Source: Castor canadensis (lineage: Eukaryota; Chordata; Mammalia; Rodentia; Castoridae). From it: a stretch of DNA of 64,000 nt. The notes beneath the pieces are model-generated. The model saw nothing but the letters and a program-made list of their open reading frames with translations, made no database searches and was not told the origin of the DNA. The position numbers and the translations under genes were made by a program. Shown here in pieces: positions 35,401 through 46,907 of the stretch. The first letter of the stretch is position 1, and every line of letters starts with the position of its first letter. The stretch lies in NCBI RefSeq assembly GCF_047511655.1, contig NC_133389.1:149931973-149995972 (forward strand), written 5' to 3'.

Positions 35401-38400
35401 TTCATCCTTAACACAGTGCCTATACATTACCAGTTTCTTTTTCTTACCAAGTAGTATCATATATACATACATATATATATATATACACACACACATACAT
35501 ATATACACAGACACACACACACAATTTGTTGATCCATTTAGTGTCCATACCATATGAATCATTTCCAATTTTAACTTTCAAAGAATTTCTTTCCTAAAAG
35601 ATAGGATATACAGATGACCATGCCCTAAGTGGTATGTCCTGGTCATGTCCTCTGGGGTTTCCTTTCTCTATTAGTCAGTCCTTTTAGGAAGGATACTTAT
35701 TCTGGTCATTCTAGCCTGCCTACTTGGAATGTGTACTTTATGTTCAGCAAAGATGTCCTTTTGGTCCATTCTTTTTGTAGGCACTGGGGTTTGAACTCAG
35801 GGTCTCATGCTTGCTGGTTCTTACCGCTTGAACTATTCCACCAGCCCTTTTTTGTGTTGAGTTTTTTCGAGATAGGTTCTCATGAAGTATTTCCCCAGGC
35901 TGGCTTTAAACCATGCTCCTCCTGATCTCTGCCTCCTGAGTAGCTAGGATTACAGGCATGAGCCTGTTAGTTGAGGCTGGCCTTGAACTTTTAACTTGCC
36001 CTTTTTTCTTTTTGAGAAAAGGATCTTGCTGTATGGCCCAGACTGGCTTTGAACTCAGGACCATCCTGCCAAAGTCTTTCAAGTGCTAGAATTATAGGAA
36101 TGCACTACCACAACCTGCTTTTGAAATGATTTATTTAAGCTCTTCTATATCTAAGCTTCTGTGATTTTTATAATTGTGGGTATCATAAATCTAAATGTAT
36201 AGAAGGTAATAGCAAAATCCATAAAAAGTCAAATGATCTGGAAATGTTTTTGACATACATGGCAAAATATTAATAAACATGGCAAACTTAAATGAAATAC
36301 AACTATTATGAAAGAGTTGAGCATCACAGTGGGAAAATTATCAAAGGACATGAACAGAATTAACAGAAAAAAATGAAAATTGCCAATAAATAGAAAATGG
36401 TCAACCTGATAAGAAATGAAAACATGCAAATTACATCAAAAGTATGACATCATTTTCTCATAATAAAGATTTTTAAAAATTAATGCAGATATTCATTAAC
36501 ATTAAGGATGGGTAAAAATGTAGGAAATTACACATTCTTGTGTACTTCCACTGGAAGTATAAATTTTTAATTGCACTGATGTCTGTGGTACAGATCTATA
36601 TTGATAAGGTGTCACATCTGTAATACATTTTTAGTGAAAATTATGTCTAAGCTTATGGTTACATATTTGGAGAGAAGTAAAGAATGTTTCCCTGTATACA
36701 TAAGTATGTATGTGTATTTTTACTATAGAAAACAGGACTGCTAGACACTAATATTTCAATGATCATTTCTAGTTGATGACTTTATGGATGATTTTTCTGT
36801 CTTCCTTATGTCTTTGATACCCTTGATATCTGTGGGCATGTGTTTCGAGGCAGGCTACCATTGAGGTAGCACTGCAGGTGCTCATGACACTTTATAGTTC
36901 AGTCCTGTACTGTGGATGGTTGATTTAATTTTCTCAGAACACGCCCCACTTCTTTAAAGACACACTGCCTCTCAACAAATCTAAAATTTTCACTTGATTG
37001 CTTTAATTAAGCATTATGCTCTTTTTTGGTTTGAGAGGATTACCATACTTCTACTTTTGAGGGGGGGGACAGTACTGGGTTTGAACTTAGGGCCTCCTGC
37101 TTGCTAGGCCAGTGCTCTGTCACTTGAGCCAGGCGTCCAGCCTTTTTTTTTTTCTTGTTTTTTGCTTTCAGTTATTTTTTAGGCAGGATCTTACTTTTGT
37201 GTGTGTGACCAACTGTGTACCTTGATCTTCCCAATCTCTGCCTCTCAAGTAGCTGAGATTACAGGTGGGAGCCACAGTGTTTGGCACCATTTACTTTTTG
37301 GGAGGCATATTTTCACAAAATTAAGGACAAGGAAACACTTTTTAGGTCACACAATTTAAACATGAATAATGATAACACAGGATTGAGAGCTTTTCTGCAT
37401 CAACTAAGTTACATAATGCAACTTAGAATATTAAATTTTCTTGTTTTTGAAATGTCTTGACGTTTTTAAAAATTATTTTTACTGTGCTTGGTCAAAACAC
37501 TAGCAGATTGTAATAAATCTGCAAATAAGAAATAAGGTGGGCTTACTGTACGTAGACTGAATTTTTATAGTATTTTATTAAATTTTTTTAAATAAGAAAA
37601 GGTATGTATATTGCGTAAAATTCAGATTGCTTAAGTTTGTACATGGAAAGGTGTTTTTCTCTCCATTCCCTCGTTTCTCATTTCTCCCAAAAGTACCGCT
37701 GTTGTATATGTATACATACATATGTATATGTACATGTATGCATATATATATTAATATATCTATATACATATGTATACATGTATGTATGTATGTATACATT
37801 CATCCAGAGACATTCTATGCTTATGCAGGTTTGTAAAAAACACAAATGGTAGCATGGCAGCACTGTTTTTCTTATTTCTCTTTCTTCCACACTGTATTCA
37901 ATACATCAGCCAATCTTGACTCTACTTCCAAAATATGTTCAGAATTTGACCACTTCTCAGCACCTCCACTTCTACTACCACTGTGGTTTAAGTCACTTTC
38001 TTATGGAGATTTTTTGGTACCTTTTTAACTGGTCTCCCTGCTTCAGCTGTTGCCCCTCCCTTCCCACATAGAAGCCAGAATAATTCTTTCAAAACTTAGA
38101 TTGAATCATCCTCTGCTTCAAACCTTCTAGAACAAAAGCCAAAGTCCTGGCGTTATCTTACAAAGCTTATGAGCACCCCCTCAATAATCTCTCTGCCTTC
38201 ACTTTTGCTCCTGTTCATTCTACAAACACTGACCTCATTGCTATATCTTGGTTATACACAGCTACATCCACCTGGGAACTTTTTGTAGCTGTAGGTGCTT
38301 CTGCCCAAAATATCCACATGGCTCACTCCCTTAATTCCTTCGGGTCCTTCTTATCTGTCACCTTATTTGAAAAATCCTGTCCTGACCATTTTTCATTAAA

Positions 38401-40972
38401 TACTAATTTTCCACCTTCTCCAAAGCCTTACACTCCTTTTCCCCCAGTTTATTTCCATTGCACTTATCATTTGCACTTACCTGTCTATTTACCACTTGAA
38501 ATATGGTCTACTCTTGCCTGTAGACTATTCTAGTCAATTAAACTTTTAATCACATTTAATTTCAGCTCATTTAAATTTTTATGCCCAATTCAGTTCCATA
38601 ATTGGGTATGTAAATATACTTTTTTAGTTATTATGAAATCTAAATTCAGATGTGTTCTGATGAAAATTTATCCAAATTGAGATATGCTATGTGTGTGAAA
38701 CATCCACTGGATTGCAAAGACTTAAATAAGAAAAAATCATCTCCCAGTCATTTTTTTGTATTAGCAATATGTTGAAATAATTTTAGATGTATTGGGCACA
38801 GTAAAATATTAAAATTAATTATACGTGTTAACTTTTAAGTTTTTAATGCAGCTACTAGAACTTTTATGTGTGGCTTACCTTTCTACTGGACAGTGCTGCT
38901 CTACATTTAAAGAGTTTAATGTTTTTGGTTTTTTCCTGTACTCAGGTTTGAACTCTGGTCCTGTACCTTGAGCCACTCCCTCAGCCCTTTTTGAGATGGA
39001 TTTTTTTTCCAGATAGGGTCGCATGAACTGTTTGCCCAGGCTGGCTTCAAACCATGATCCTCCTATCCTCCTGATCTCTGCCTCCTGAGTAATTAGGATT
39101 ATAGGCATGAGCCACTGGCACCCGGCAGTTTAGTTTAATTCTGACTAGAATGTGAGATCCATGTGGGCAAGGATTTAGTTCTGTTCCTCACCCAAGTAGT
39201 GGATATCCAATCAACTTTATGGAATAAAGGGATATATTTGAATGAACTGCTTCTTTAAAAAACCAACTATGAATACAAATGGAAAGGAGAATGAAATTTA
39301 TATGTTGTAGAACCTAAACAAGTTATTGTTAATATGTATTGAATACCTTGTAAATAAATAAGATCTACACACAATAGGCAAAGGATGGAACAAGCAAGAG
39401 TAGAAATCTGAACAGCTAATATATGAATAAAATTTCAACTTCATTCTAATTTTCAATAAACTAAAGTTTGAATGAGTTATCCTGTGCCTGTGAAATCTGA
39501 GGAAAAGGAAACTCATACATACTTCTTTGGAAGGCAGTTTTATAGTCTGTTTTCACCAACAGTAAATTATAATTATTTTTGACCTAGTTTTCTATATCTA
39601 GAAATTTAAGAATGTAATCACAGATGGGTACAAAGATTTTTCTGTGATGTTCCTGCAGCTTTGTTTCTAACACCAAAACCAAAATCAAACATAGCAGCCA
39701 GAAACAAAACACAACAGTCAGGTTGCTAGAAGGGTGGAGGTGCAGGATGAGCAGCTCATTAAAAGTGAAATATTTTTAAAAATTTGTCTTGGTCAGAAAG
39801 TTTGTGTGGTGAACCAAATTTTATTTGATTGATGCATGAGGAAACTTGATTATAAGAATACTAAAATAAATTAAGCCTATCATCTTTCTAAATTGTTTTA
39901 AAAATTCTTACTATTCAGTATAGATATATCTTATTACCCTGTCACTTAATGGATTTGAAGTACAGTAAAGAGGTATTTTGTTCAAAAATCTTATAACCAG
40001 AAAGTAGTAGCAGATTTTGTTTTCATTTCTAGTATATTGACCATAGGTCATTGTAATTTCCTTTCTCCATAATAAAAATAGGAAACTTTTGTAGAAATAC
40101 TTTTATGTAAATATGTATTAAATGATTATTTCATCTTTCTTACCTTTCAGAATTACCATGAAATTATGACTCGTCATCCTGAGAATTATCAGTGGGAAAA
40201 CTGGAGTCTAGAAAATGTTGCCACCATTCTAGCCCACCGGTTCCCCAATAGTTATATTTGGGTGATAAAGTGTTCCCGAATGCATTTGCACAAATTCAGC
40301 TGCTATGACAATTTTGTGAAAAGCAACATGTTTGGTGCCCCAGAACACAATCCTGATTTTGGAGCTTTTAAGCACCTCTATATGTTATTAGTTAATGCTT
40401 TTAACATAAGTCAGAATGGTTTGCTATCAAGAAAAGGGAATGTTTGGAATAAGGACTCCAGTGCATCTAACTGTAGATCTAATTCTTCTACTAGTAATGG
40501 TTGCCCAGGAGAAAAAGAGAGGACCTGTGAAAACTTTGATGAATCTGCCATGAGTTTTTATCCACCATCACTGAACGGTGCATCTTTTACTTTGATTGGA
40601 TTCAGTAAAGGTTGTGTTGTTTTGAATCAGTTGCTTTTTGAATGGAAAGAAGCCAAGAAAGACAAGAACATAGATGCTTTCATCAAAAGCATCAGAACGA
40701 TGTATTGGCTGGATGGTGGTCATTCTGGAGGAAGTAATACTTGGGTTACATATCCAGAAGTCTTGAAAGAATTTGCACAAACAGGCATTATTGTTCACAC
40801 CCATGTAACACCTTACCAAGTACGTGATCCAATGAGATCTTGGATTGGAAAGGAGCACAAGAAATTTGTTCAGATACTTGGGGATTTTGGTATGCAGGTG
40901 ACTAGCCAAATTCATTTTGCACAGGAAGTTCCTTCCATAGAGAACCACTTCAGGGTTCATGAAGTATTTTGA
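32469..40972 (+). CDS. C2orf69: C2orf69 homologue, mitochondrial UPF0565 protein
   Basis: Two coding exons: 32469-32801 (111 codons, ends DVQ, donor cag|gtaacc) and 40151-40972 (273 codons plus TGA, acceptor ctttcag|aat). The phase-0 junction gives 384 residues; the human protein is 385. The N-terminus is hydrophobic and leucine-rich with few acidic residues, fitting the reported mitochondrial targeting. The body carries 'GFSKG' around Ser263, resembling the GxSxG nucleophile elbow of alpha/beta hydrolases, and a conserved C-terminus 'ENHFRVHEVF'. Loss of the human gene causes a severe infantile multisystem mitochondrial disease with autoinflammation; the biochemical reaction is not established. 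The start is fixed by an in-frame TAG 12 bases upstream and by the human N-terminus. The frame is intact. It is convergent with TYW5. Confidence 0.96.
33550..33640 (-). repeat. ID-type SINE, antisense
   Basis: T-run followed by 'cactagggtttgaatacaggcctcacatttggtgctctaccagttgagccatgcccca', the reverse complement of an ID unit. Slightly shortened inside. Confidence 0.8.
33790..34010. repeat. Old DNA-transposon-like insertion
   Basis: 33950-34010 ('ctaaattaattaaaattaagtaaagttaaaaacccagtttctc ... ttgcaagtgcccagt') follows the internal text of a common mammalian nonautonomous DNA transposon of hAT-like type. It separates two L2 pieces. A related, more degraded copy lies at 33340-33500. Confidence 0.45.
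34250..34372 (-). mobile_element. LINE-1 3' UTR end, antisense
   Basis: T-run, then 'ttagtgcacattaattgtgcagtgtggagggtttcattgtggtattactatacatgc' is the reverse complement of the L1 3' end seen at 18945-19000. It is a short 3'-end copy inserted in L2 on the minus strand. Confidence 0.7.
35110..35620 (-). mobile_element. Old L1M/LINE fragment, antisense
   Basis: 'ctgatctgctttctttcactatagttttgcc', 'gaatctggagtcatatagtatatag' and 'cttagcataatgcttttaaaattcatcc' match the antisense text of an old mammalian L1 3' region. It is interrupted by a TA/CA microsatellite at 35457-35523. Confidence 0.6.
35457..35523. repeat. Compound (TA)n/(CA)n microsatellite
   Basis: Alternating at and ac dinucleotides with a few interruptions. 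Confidence 0.9.
35775..35965 (-). repeat. B1+ID dimeric SINE, antisense
   Basis: Antisense ID ('tggggtttgaactcagggtctcatgcttgctgg' to 'ccaccagccc') followed by antisense B1 ('cccaggctggctttaaaccatgctcctcctgatctctgcctcctgagtagctaggattacaggc'). Confidence 0.85.
36005..36120 (-). repeat. B1-type SINE, antisense
   Basis: 'gagaaaaggatcttgctgtatggcccagactggctttgaactcaggaccatcctgcc' to 'gtgctagaattataggaatgcactacca' is an antisense B1 monomer, next to but distinct from the dimer on its left. Confidence 0.8.
36220..36660 (+). mobile_element. Old L1M ORF2 fragment
   Basis: 'caaaggacatgaacagaattaacagaaaaaaatg', 'aaattgccaataaatagaaaatggtcaacctgataagaaatg' and 'catgcaaattacatc' follow L1 ORF2 C-terminal coding text in sense. 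Very diverged, with no open frame. Confidence 0.65.
37060..37290 (-). repeat. B1+ID dimeric SINE, antisense
   Basis: G-run, then antisense ID ('cagtactgggtttgaacttagggcctcctgcttgctaggccagtgctctgtcacttgagcc'), T-run, then a weaker antisense B1 ending 'ctctcaagtagctgagattacaggtgggagccac'. Confidence 0.85.
37703..37800. repeat. (ATGT)n/(TATA)n low-complexity tract
   Basis: Imperfect alternating purine-pyrimidine repeat built from tatg, tacatg and tatgta words. Frames through it on both strands encode only Tyr/Ile/His-rich low-complexity peptide. Confidence 0.9.
38060..38535 (+). repeat. L2 LINE fragment
   Basis: 'aaagccaaagtcctggcgttatcttacaaagcttatgagc', 'ctccttcactttt'-like text, 'ccttcttatctgtcaccttatttgaaaaatcctgtcctgacc' and 'ttatttccattgcacttatcatttgcacttacctg' follow the 3' L2 consensus in order. 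Old. Confidence 0.7.
38930..39125 (-). repeat. B1+ID dimeric SINE, antisense
   Basis: A shortened antisense ID ('gtactcaggtttgaactctggtcctgtaccttgagccactccctcagccc') followed by a complete antisense B1 ('cccaggctggcttcaaaccatgatcctcc' to 'ggattataggcatgagccactggcacccggc'). Confidence 0.85.
39135..39250 (+). repeat. L2 LINE 3' end
   Basis: 'actagaatgtgagatccatgtgggcaaggatttagttctgttcc' to 'gaataaagggatatatttgaatgaactg' matches the L2 terminal segment. It may be the end of the L2 at 38060, displaced by intervening sequence and the SINE. Confidence 0.6.
39400..39720 (+). mobile_element. Old L1M fragment
   Basis: 'ttctatatctagaaatttaagaatgtaatcacagatgggtacaaagatttttctgtgatgttcctgcagc' matches sense text of an old L1 ORF2 C-terminal region. 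Diverged. Confidence 0.5.
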
Positions 40973-43058
40973 GACTATAAAAATATTAAGGTACTTGTTC
41001 AGTAGAAGAGCATAAGCACTTTGAATGTTGTAAATTCAGATAATGAGATGTAAGATGTAATTTACAGATGCATTGTCACTGTGGGGGTTGGGGGAAGCAC
41101 ACATTCCTAAAACATGAGTGTAATGTGCTTTTGAGTGTGAGTTTTTACTTTGGATTGAGTTAGAATTAGTTAACTTGAAATCTAAAAGGGTGGTCTGTGA
41201 TAATCCTGTGAGGAGATATGGCCCTTAAAATGAAAGAAATTTAACAATAAAGTCCTTTTAAAAGGCAACTAAAATTGTTGGAAATAATTGATTTTCTGAG
41301 TAATGTTTTAAACTAATTTTGTTGACATAACAGCAGTTAGCTATTTTGGCATGCAAAACTTGAGGGGAAATACTTCATTTCCTTATAGACAAAAACAAAG
41401 GCACCCTGTTTTCCATCATTTTGGAGTAATTGTATCCTGCCTCTTTTGTTTCCTAAACTCATGAATTTTTTTCTTAATATGTCACCAAGTGATTTTTTTT
41501 TCTTGAGTCTTTTATTCCCAAATGTCCAAGAATATGCAATAGTATAAAGTTGATTTTTAAAACATTACACTTAAGCACAGTAGCTTCTTCAAATTGACAG
41601 TTTTTAATCGATTATCTTGGGATTTCTTGAATGTTGGCCAAAAGACAGTTGTTTTTGAAAATTGGTTTAATTTTAGTTTAACTGCATATATTGGATAAAT
41701 GTATACTGAGTAGAGTTCACATTTTCATTCAGTCTTTTAAAACAGACCAACTTAGGTAAAATAAATATATAATGCTCTGTTTGGTAGTGCTCCGTGAGAC
41801 AGATTCCACAGACCTAAATCATTATTTCTTCAGAAGCTTGATTTCGTCTGCCAAAAGAAAATAGTTCTCTTTGGCCAAAATGCAAAATGACATTGCTATA
41901 AGAAAAGTTACAAAGGGAAAGTTTGAAGATACAAATGATTTAATGTTGGCTCAAAAACTGAATTTGCTTCACACTACTACATAATTTGGGTGAAGTTCCT
42001 TCTGCCCGTTTTTCTTGACCTAGATAAGTACATTTTGAGAAAACAAGATCTAATGAATTTCAGCCAACATTAAAACATAGCTGTGTGGCTATAAAAAGTG
42101 ATCAGTCACCTTTCTAGTTTATTAGTAATTCGCTTTGCAGGTTGTAAAATAACTAAGCAGGGATGTTACGTGCGGCTTTAGGACCGAAAAAATAAGATTA
42201 ATACTTAATGACCCAGAGGACTTAAGTTTATAAAACAATATAGGAAATGTTAATTTCTTGGTTTCTTCCCAGAATTATATTTTAATGACTCATGAACATT
42301 CCAAATATTCAGAGACTAATGAGAAAGGATTCTTGCAGACCAGATGCTAAAAAATTAACAATTCTATAAACTACAGAAGGGTATCTGTAAATTTTTAAAA
42401 GTCAAAGTAGTTTTATATTGCTCCATTTTCTTTAAATATCTGCTCTTTCTTTTGAAGCCAAAAATTCTCATTGCAGAAACAAGTCACCTTGATTCTAACA
42501 TTTTACATATTACTTTGCCTTTAAACACTGATTGGATGGCTTTTCTAATTAACTTAGTAAGCCTTAGTTAAGTTTGCATGGATCTAATGTACAATACCTG
42601 AATTACTGCATGGTCAAAGGAGGAAGAAAAGGCTTCTGTTTCACAGGATTAATTAAAATGTTAAGACAGAACTTTCAGTGGAAGAATTCACTTTAAAAAC
42701 CTGAATATTTTTTAAGATGTGAACTCTTCAGCCTTCCACTCATGTGAATGCTTAATTTTTATTGTTATATATCGAACGGGTATTCAAAACTCACCAGGCA
42801 CCTAAAAGTGCCATCACGTCAAAGTGAGATAATGTTGAAAAGTAAAAACATGTTTTGGAATGAAAAATGTGTTCAAGTTAATCCATATACAATTTTTTTT
42901 TGTTTAATACTTCAGATTGGTCTTTTTTCTGTTTGTTAAAACTGTTAATGTTAGTGTGACCTCTTGGACTACGTCTTTGTAATGAAAGTCAACTGAGAAA
43001 AGTGGTTCTACAAATAATGTGAAAGTTATCACCACAGCATGTGTGTAATTGTATTAAA
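40973..43058 (+). other. Probable C2orf69 3' UTR
   Basis: Follows the TGA at 40970-40972. About 2 kb of AT-rich sequence with no recognised transposon, unlike the flanking intron, as expected for a retained 3' UTR. Candidate poly(A) signals: aataaa at 41246-41251, attaaa at 43053-43058, and a more distal aataaa at 43423-43428. Which is used cannot be told from sequence. Confidence 0.5.
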
Positions 43059-44136
43059 GTTAACGATCTACAGAAGTTTGTTTGTATGTGCTTTATCTTG
43101 TTAACATTGTTCATTCAGATCATTATCAGAAAGGAGATTTCTTTCCACCTTGCAATTTGGATTTATGTTTTCATTAACCTCTGTCTTTTCAAATGAAAGT
43201 CTTAAACCTTTCCTATAAAAATACATCTCTTCTTTTAAATTACTCCATAAAAATTTTTACATTTCTCCATTTCTTCTGTTGGGTTTCCTAGAGAATAACA
43301 AGTTCTTCCTTTGCTAATCATCTCAGATGTCTGTATTCCTTTAGCTCTTTAAGGGACTTTTTTAGAATATAAGGTGATCTGTTTTTCACTTCATTTGTGC
43401 AGTGAGTAAAGGAGGTTTAAGCAATAAAGATTGGCACAAAGTCCCAGATATTGGTGTGGAAATACGTAATAGACTAAAGCTTAGGAGGGGAAAATGTGAA
43501 ATGAAAGAAAAGGTAGCATTCAGTGAAGAGCTACTCTATTTCATTTTAGAGCCTTTTAAGAGAAATACACATTAAAGGATAAGATGTAAATATACCTCAT
43601 TTGTGACTCACATTGTTCTTTACAAAGGTATAGAGGCCCAACGGCTCTTAGATGTACTGGTACAGACAGGCAGCCACGTAGGATGACTTAGGATTAGTGT
43701 CCACTTCTAGGTATATTAAGACACCCAAATATTCATGGTTTGTATGCTTATAATAAGACTAAGGTAACAAGGGAGATGTGTGAGTGACTGTCAACCACAT
43801 GTGTTTTATAGCATTGGAGGCAGGAGTCACAACAGCAAAGTTCCAGTTCTGTCCAGGTCTGCCTTCCAACTTCCTGCATTTTTTTTTTCACAGCTCCTTA
43901 TGTTTAGCTTCAATGTCTGTTGACAACTTTTTATAGGTGAGAAGCCTGGTTACTGGGTTCTTTCCAAATGTTCACATAGCTGCTTTAAAAGGATGAAGGA
44001 TACAAATTAAGATTTATTAACTTTGTTTCCCTTGTTTGATATTTCATTAAAGTAAGAAGTTTGAATGAACAGACTTCCAATGTACTCAAGTACAGACAAA
44101 ATACTGTTACATTGTTCATGAAAAGCCAGCAAATGC

Positions 44137-44222
44137 TGTGGGGATGTAGCTCAAGTGGTACAGTACCTGCAGTGCAGATGTGAGGCCACAAGTTCACCTA
44201 AAAATTTTTAAAAAGTACTTTC
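44137..44222 (+). repeat. ID-type SINE
   Basis: 'gctgtggggatgtagctcaagtggtacagtacctgcagtgcagatgtgaggcc' with a degenerate B box and A-rich tail. Confidence 0.8.
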
Positions 44223-45019
44223 TCAGATTAAAAAAGAAAAGCTAACAATTATACCTATTTAAAAGTTATCTTGAAATGATAATATGGAAAATTCACAGAG
44301 TTCAATCTGCAGATATCTAGTCTTCCTATCTGGTTCCTCTTAGAGGAACCCCTGTCTTTATCCTTACAGAGCTGTCTATGCCTATTTAAGTGTTTACACA
44401 AAGCATACCTTATTTTACACAAACAGCAGCATAGCTGCAAACTTGTAATGACACTAGACATTGCTTATTCTTTGGTTGCATAGAATTTATTATATTCTGC
44501 TGCCTACATTCATTGGTTTATTTTTAATCCTTACCTATTCAGCAAGCCATGCTGTGAGCAGCTTTGTAAGGAGAGGGAAAAATTCCTTTGTGCATCAGGT
44601 CAAGCTCCCAAATTGTAGCCAAAAAAAAAAGCTGTATCATTTATCAGAAGTATTTGAAATGTGCTTCATATAGGTGAAAAAAATGGGGAAAATTACTAAC
44701 ATAGTCACCACAACCATAAGCCCAGTTCATATCACAGCTGTGCTAGCCTTAACAATCACTTACACAATCTGGGTTGGTTATGTAATTTCTGAGCTGCTTT
44801 TCAACAACAAAACTAATATACTCATTTGGCCTTAGTCTAGGGGTAAAAAAAAAAAAAGATCAAACTATTTTGATCTTAAACGGACCTTAACATTTAAATT
44901 TCTCAAAGGGTTCATCTCTAGCTTTCTAAATAGAACACTGAAAGAGGAATTGCCTCAAATCTCTCAGCCAGGAAGGAATATAATTAAATAGAATAACTAG
45001 CACCAGCCATCAACTATGT

Positions 45020-45145
45020 GCCTACCTTTAACTATCTCCTGTGTTTTTTATAACAACCCTATGAAGTATGTAATGGTTCTGTTTTAAAGATGAAGAAAAT
45101 AAGTTGCATAGGTTGTTAAATTTGCCTAAGATTTTTCAGTTGGCT
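45020..45145 (-). repeat. MIR SINE fragment, antisense
   Basis: 'ataacaaccctatgaagtatgtaatggttctgttttaaagatgaagaaaataag' is the reverse complement of the MIR 3' half (ccctatgaggtaggta ... acagatgaggaaactgag). Confidence 0.65.
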
Positions 45146-46907
45146 TCCCAACTAACCAAACTAAATTAAAATGAATATTCAGTATGCCAATTCTGTTTTA
45201 CTTTCAAGTTTCTACATGACTGAATTTATAAGAGATTTATACCAATTCTCTTATTGGTTAAGAACTTAAGGAAAGCTTATTGAAAGCTGACTATAAATAC
45301 TGTTGAGTTTTTGTTTTTTTCCTTTCTGAAGTAAAGCAGTCACTAAAGATGTTCTTTGCTTAGCTTTAGAAGTAACCAAAGATCAAAATCTGATAATTAG
45401 ATCTAGTTATTATATTAAAATAATTCATTTTCTGGAATTTTTTGCCACCTTTGTTGATATCGGTAACTTCAGTATCTCCAAAAAGGCCTAGGAAAATCAG
45501 AATTTTTAATATACTTTTTCTTTCTTGTGTACTATAATTTGCTTTTTATCCCTGAGTTAACCTAACTCTAGAACATAAGTGGATTATCTTCAACAGAAAA
45601 AATTATTTCCTCTGTAATTAAAATGCACAAAATTTATATACACTGCTTTAAATGGGCACATTTGTGTTCAGTAAATATATTTTGTCTTCAATGACACTGC
45701 AATGTAATTTACTAGGTACAAAACAAAGAACAGTAAAGACACACAATGGCTCACTGTCTTCAGAGACAACATTACTAAGATCTCAATCTTTTTTAAAAAA
45801 AGTATTTCTTTATAAAAGGTGAAAAATATTTAGTGGGGAAAACTTTAATTAGGTTAAGGTTTAGACATATGTATAAACTGAAACATTTATTTTCTAACAT
45901 TCAAAACCTGAAAACAGGCAGATTTGATACATGGAGTGGTAAGAAAATTACCCCATCAGATTAAACATGTTTTGAATAGTCACAAAAATCATAATCTTAA
46001 CCAATGTCATAAAATCTAATGATGCCGTCCCGATTATGCATCAAACATCCTGTAAAACACCAACACCAAATCTCAAACACAATGAATCAAAACCTACAAA
46101 GTTGAAGTAGAAGCATCTGCATGTTTAAAAAAGTGCCTCAGATTCTGATAATGGCAAATGTATGACAAAATTGTAAGTTGCCTACCTTTTTTCCTTTCCT
46201 ACAAAGCCTGATTTAAAAAGAGTTAATTTAAATATTCTGTCTCCACAAATACTTTGTGTGCCCCAAAGGAACAGGATTCTACTCCAAGCTCCAGCAGGCC
46301 TCACTGGCCTAAGGGTTATTTCAAACCCTTTGCTTACGACTGACTCAGGGATACACACGTCTAAGATCCAAGGATTTTGTAGAGAATTTGGGAAAACTTC
46401 CTCATATTAAGACAAGGCCCCTGGACCCCAGCCAGACTCTTCTGCTGCGTATAAATGAAGATGTAACAGGCCCCAACTGCTACTGGCAATTATCCCATGA
46501 CTGTGAGGATAGCCAGCCTTAGGATGACGCCAATACTGTGGTTGAAAATGGAGGGTGGGAATACCTCGAAGTTTTTGGTGACATTACTGAATCACTGGAT
46601 AGAAGAAAATGAAGCCTGTTCTATCAGGACTTCATATAATATGATTCAATATATACTCTTATTAAGTTGGATTTAGTTATTTGCTTCTTAAAGCTAAAGC
46701 ATGGTCCCACCATAGTGGTCTGTTAACAATCTCTGTTAAGTAGAAACTATACAAACAACCCCCTCAATACTTAACCGTAAATCTGAGATTGATTTCTTCC
46801 CTATTTTAACAAAGAATGAATCTTTAAAAGTTTATATTACTATACTTTTCCAATATTGAGCTAAATTTTATTAAATTTTTACTTTTACTGCATTCATTTC
46901 ATTTTTT

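Larger units (their letters stand above)
32802..40150 (+). other. C2orf69 intron 1
   Basis: 7.3-kb phase-0 intron with GT-AG ends. It is packed with SINEs, L2 and old L1 pieces listed separately, plus diverged duplicate segments near 33340 and 33790. No additional coding exon is needed to join the two known exons, and none is recognised. Confidence 0.9.
43640..46907 (-). other. Gene-end region; possible long TYW5 3' UTR
   Basis: Lies downstream of the TYW5 stop on the minus strand. Minus strand AATAAA signals occur at 46872-46867 (36 bases past the stop), 45891-45886, 44522-44517, 44491-44486 and 44018-44013, so the UTR may be very short or several kb. It contains an ID SINE, an antisense MIR and an unclassified repeat-like block at 46240-46640. 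Confidence 0.4.

Noticed and set aside
37578-37890. Overlapping frames of about 70 codons on both strands
   Set aside because: They translate an alternating atgt/tata repeat and are not genes.
40568-40960. 130-codon minus strand frame
   Set aside because: Antisense shadow of C2orf69 exon 2.
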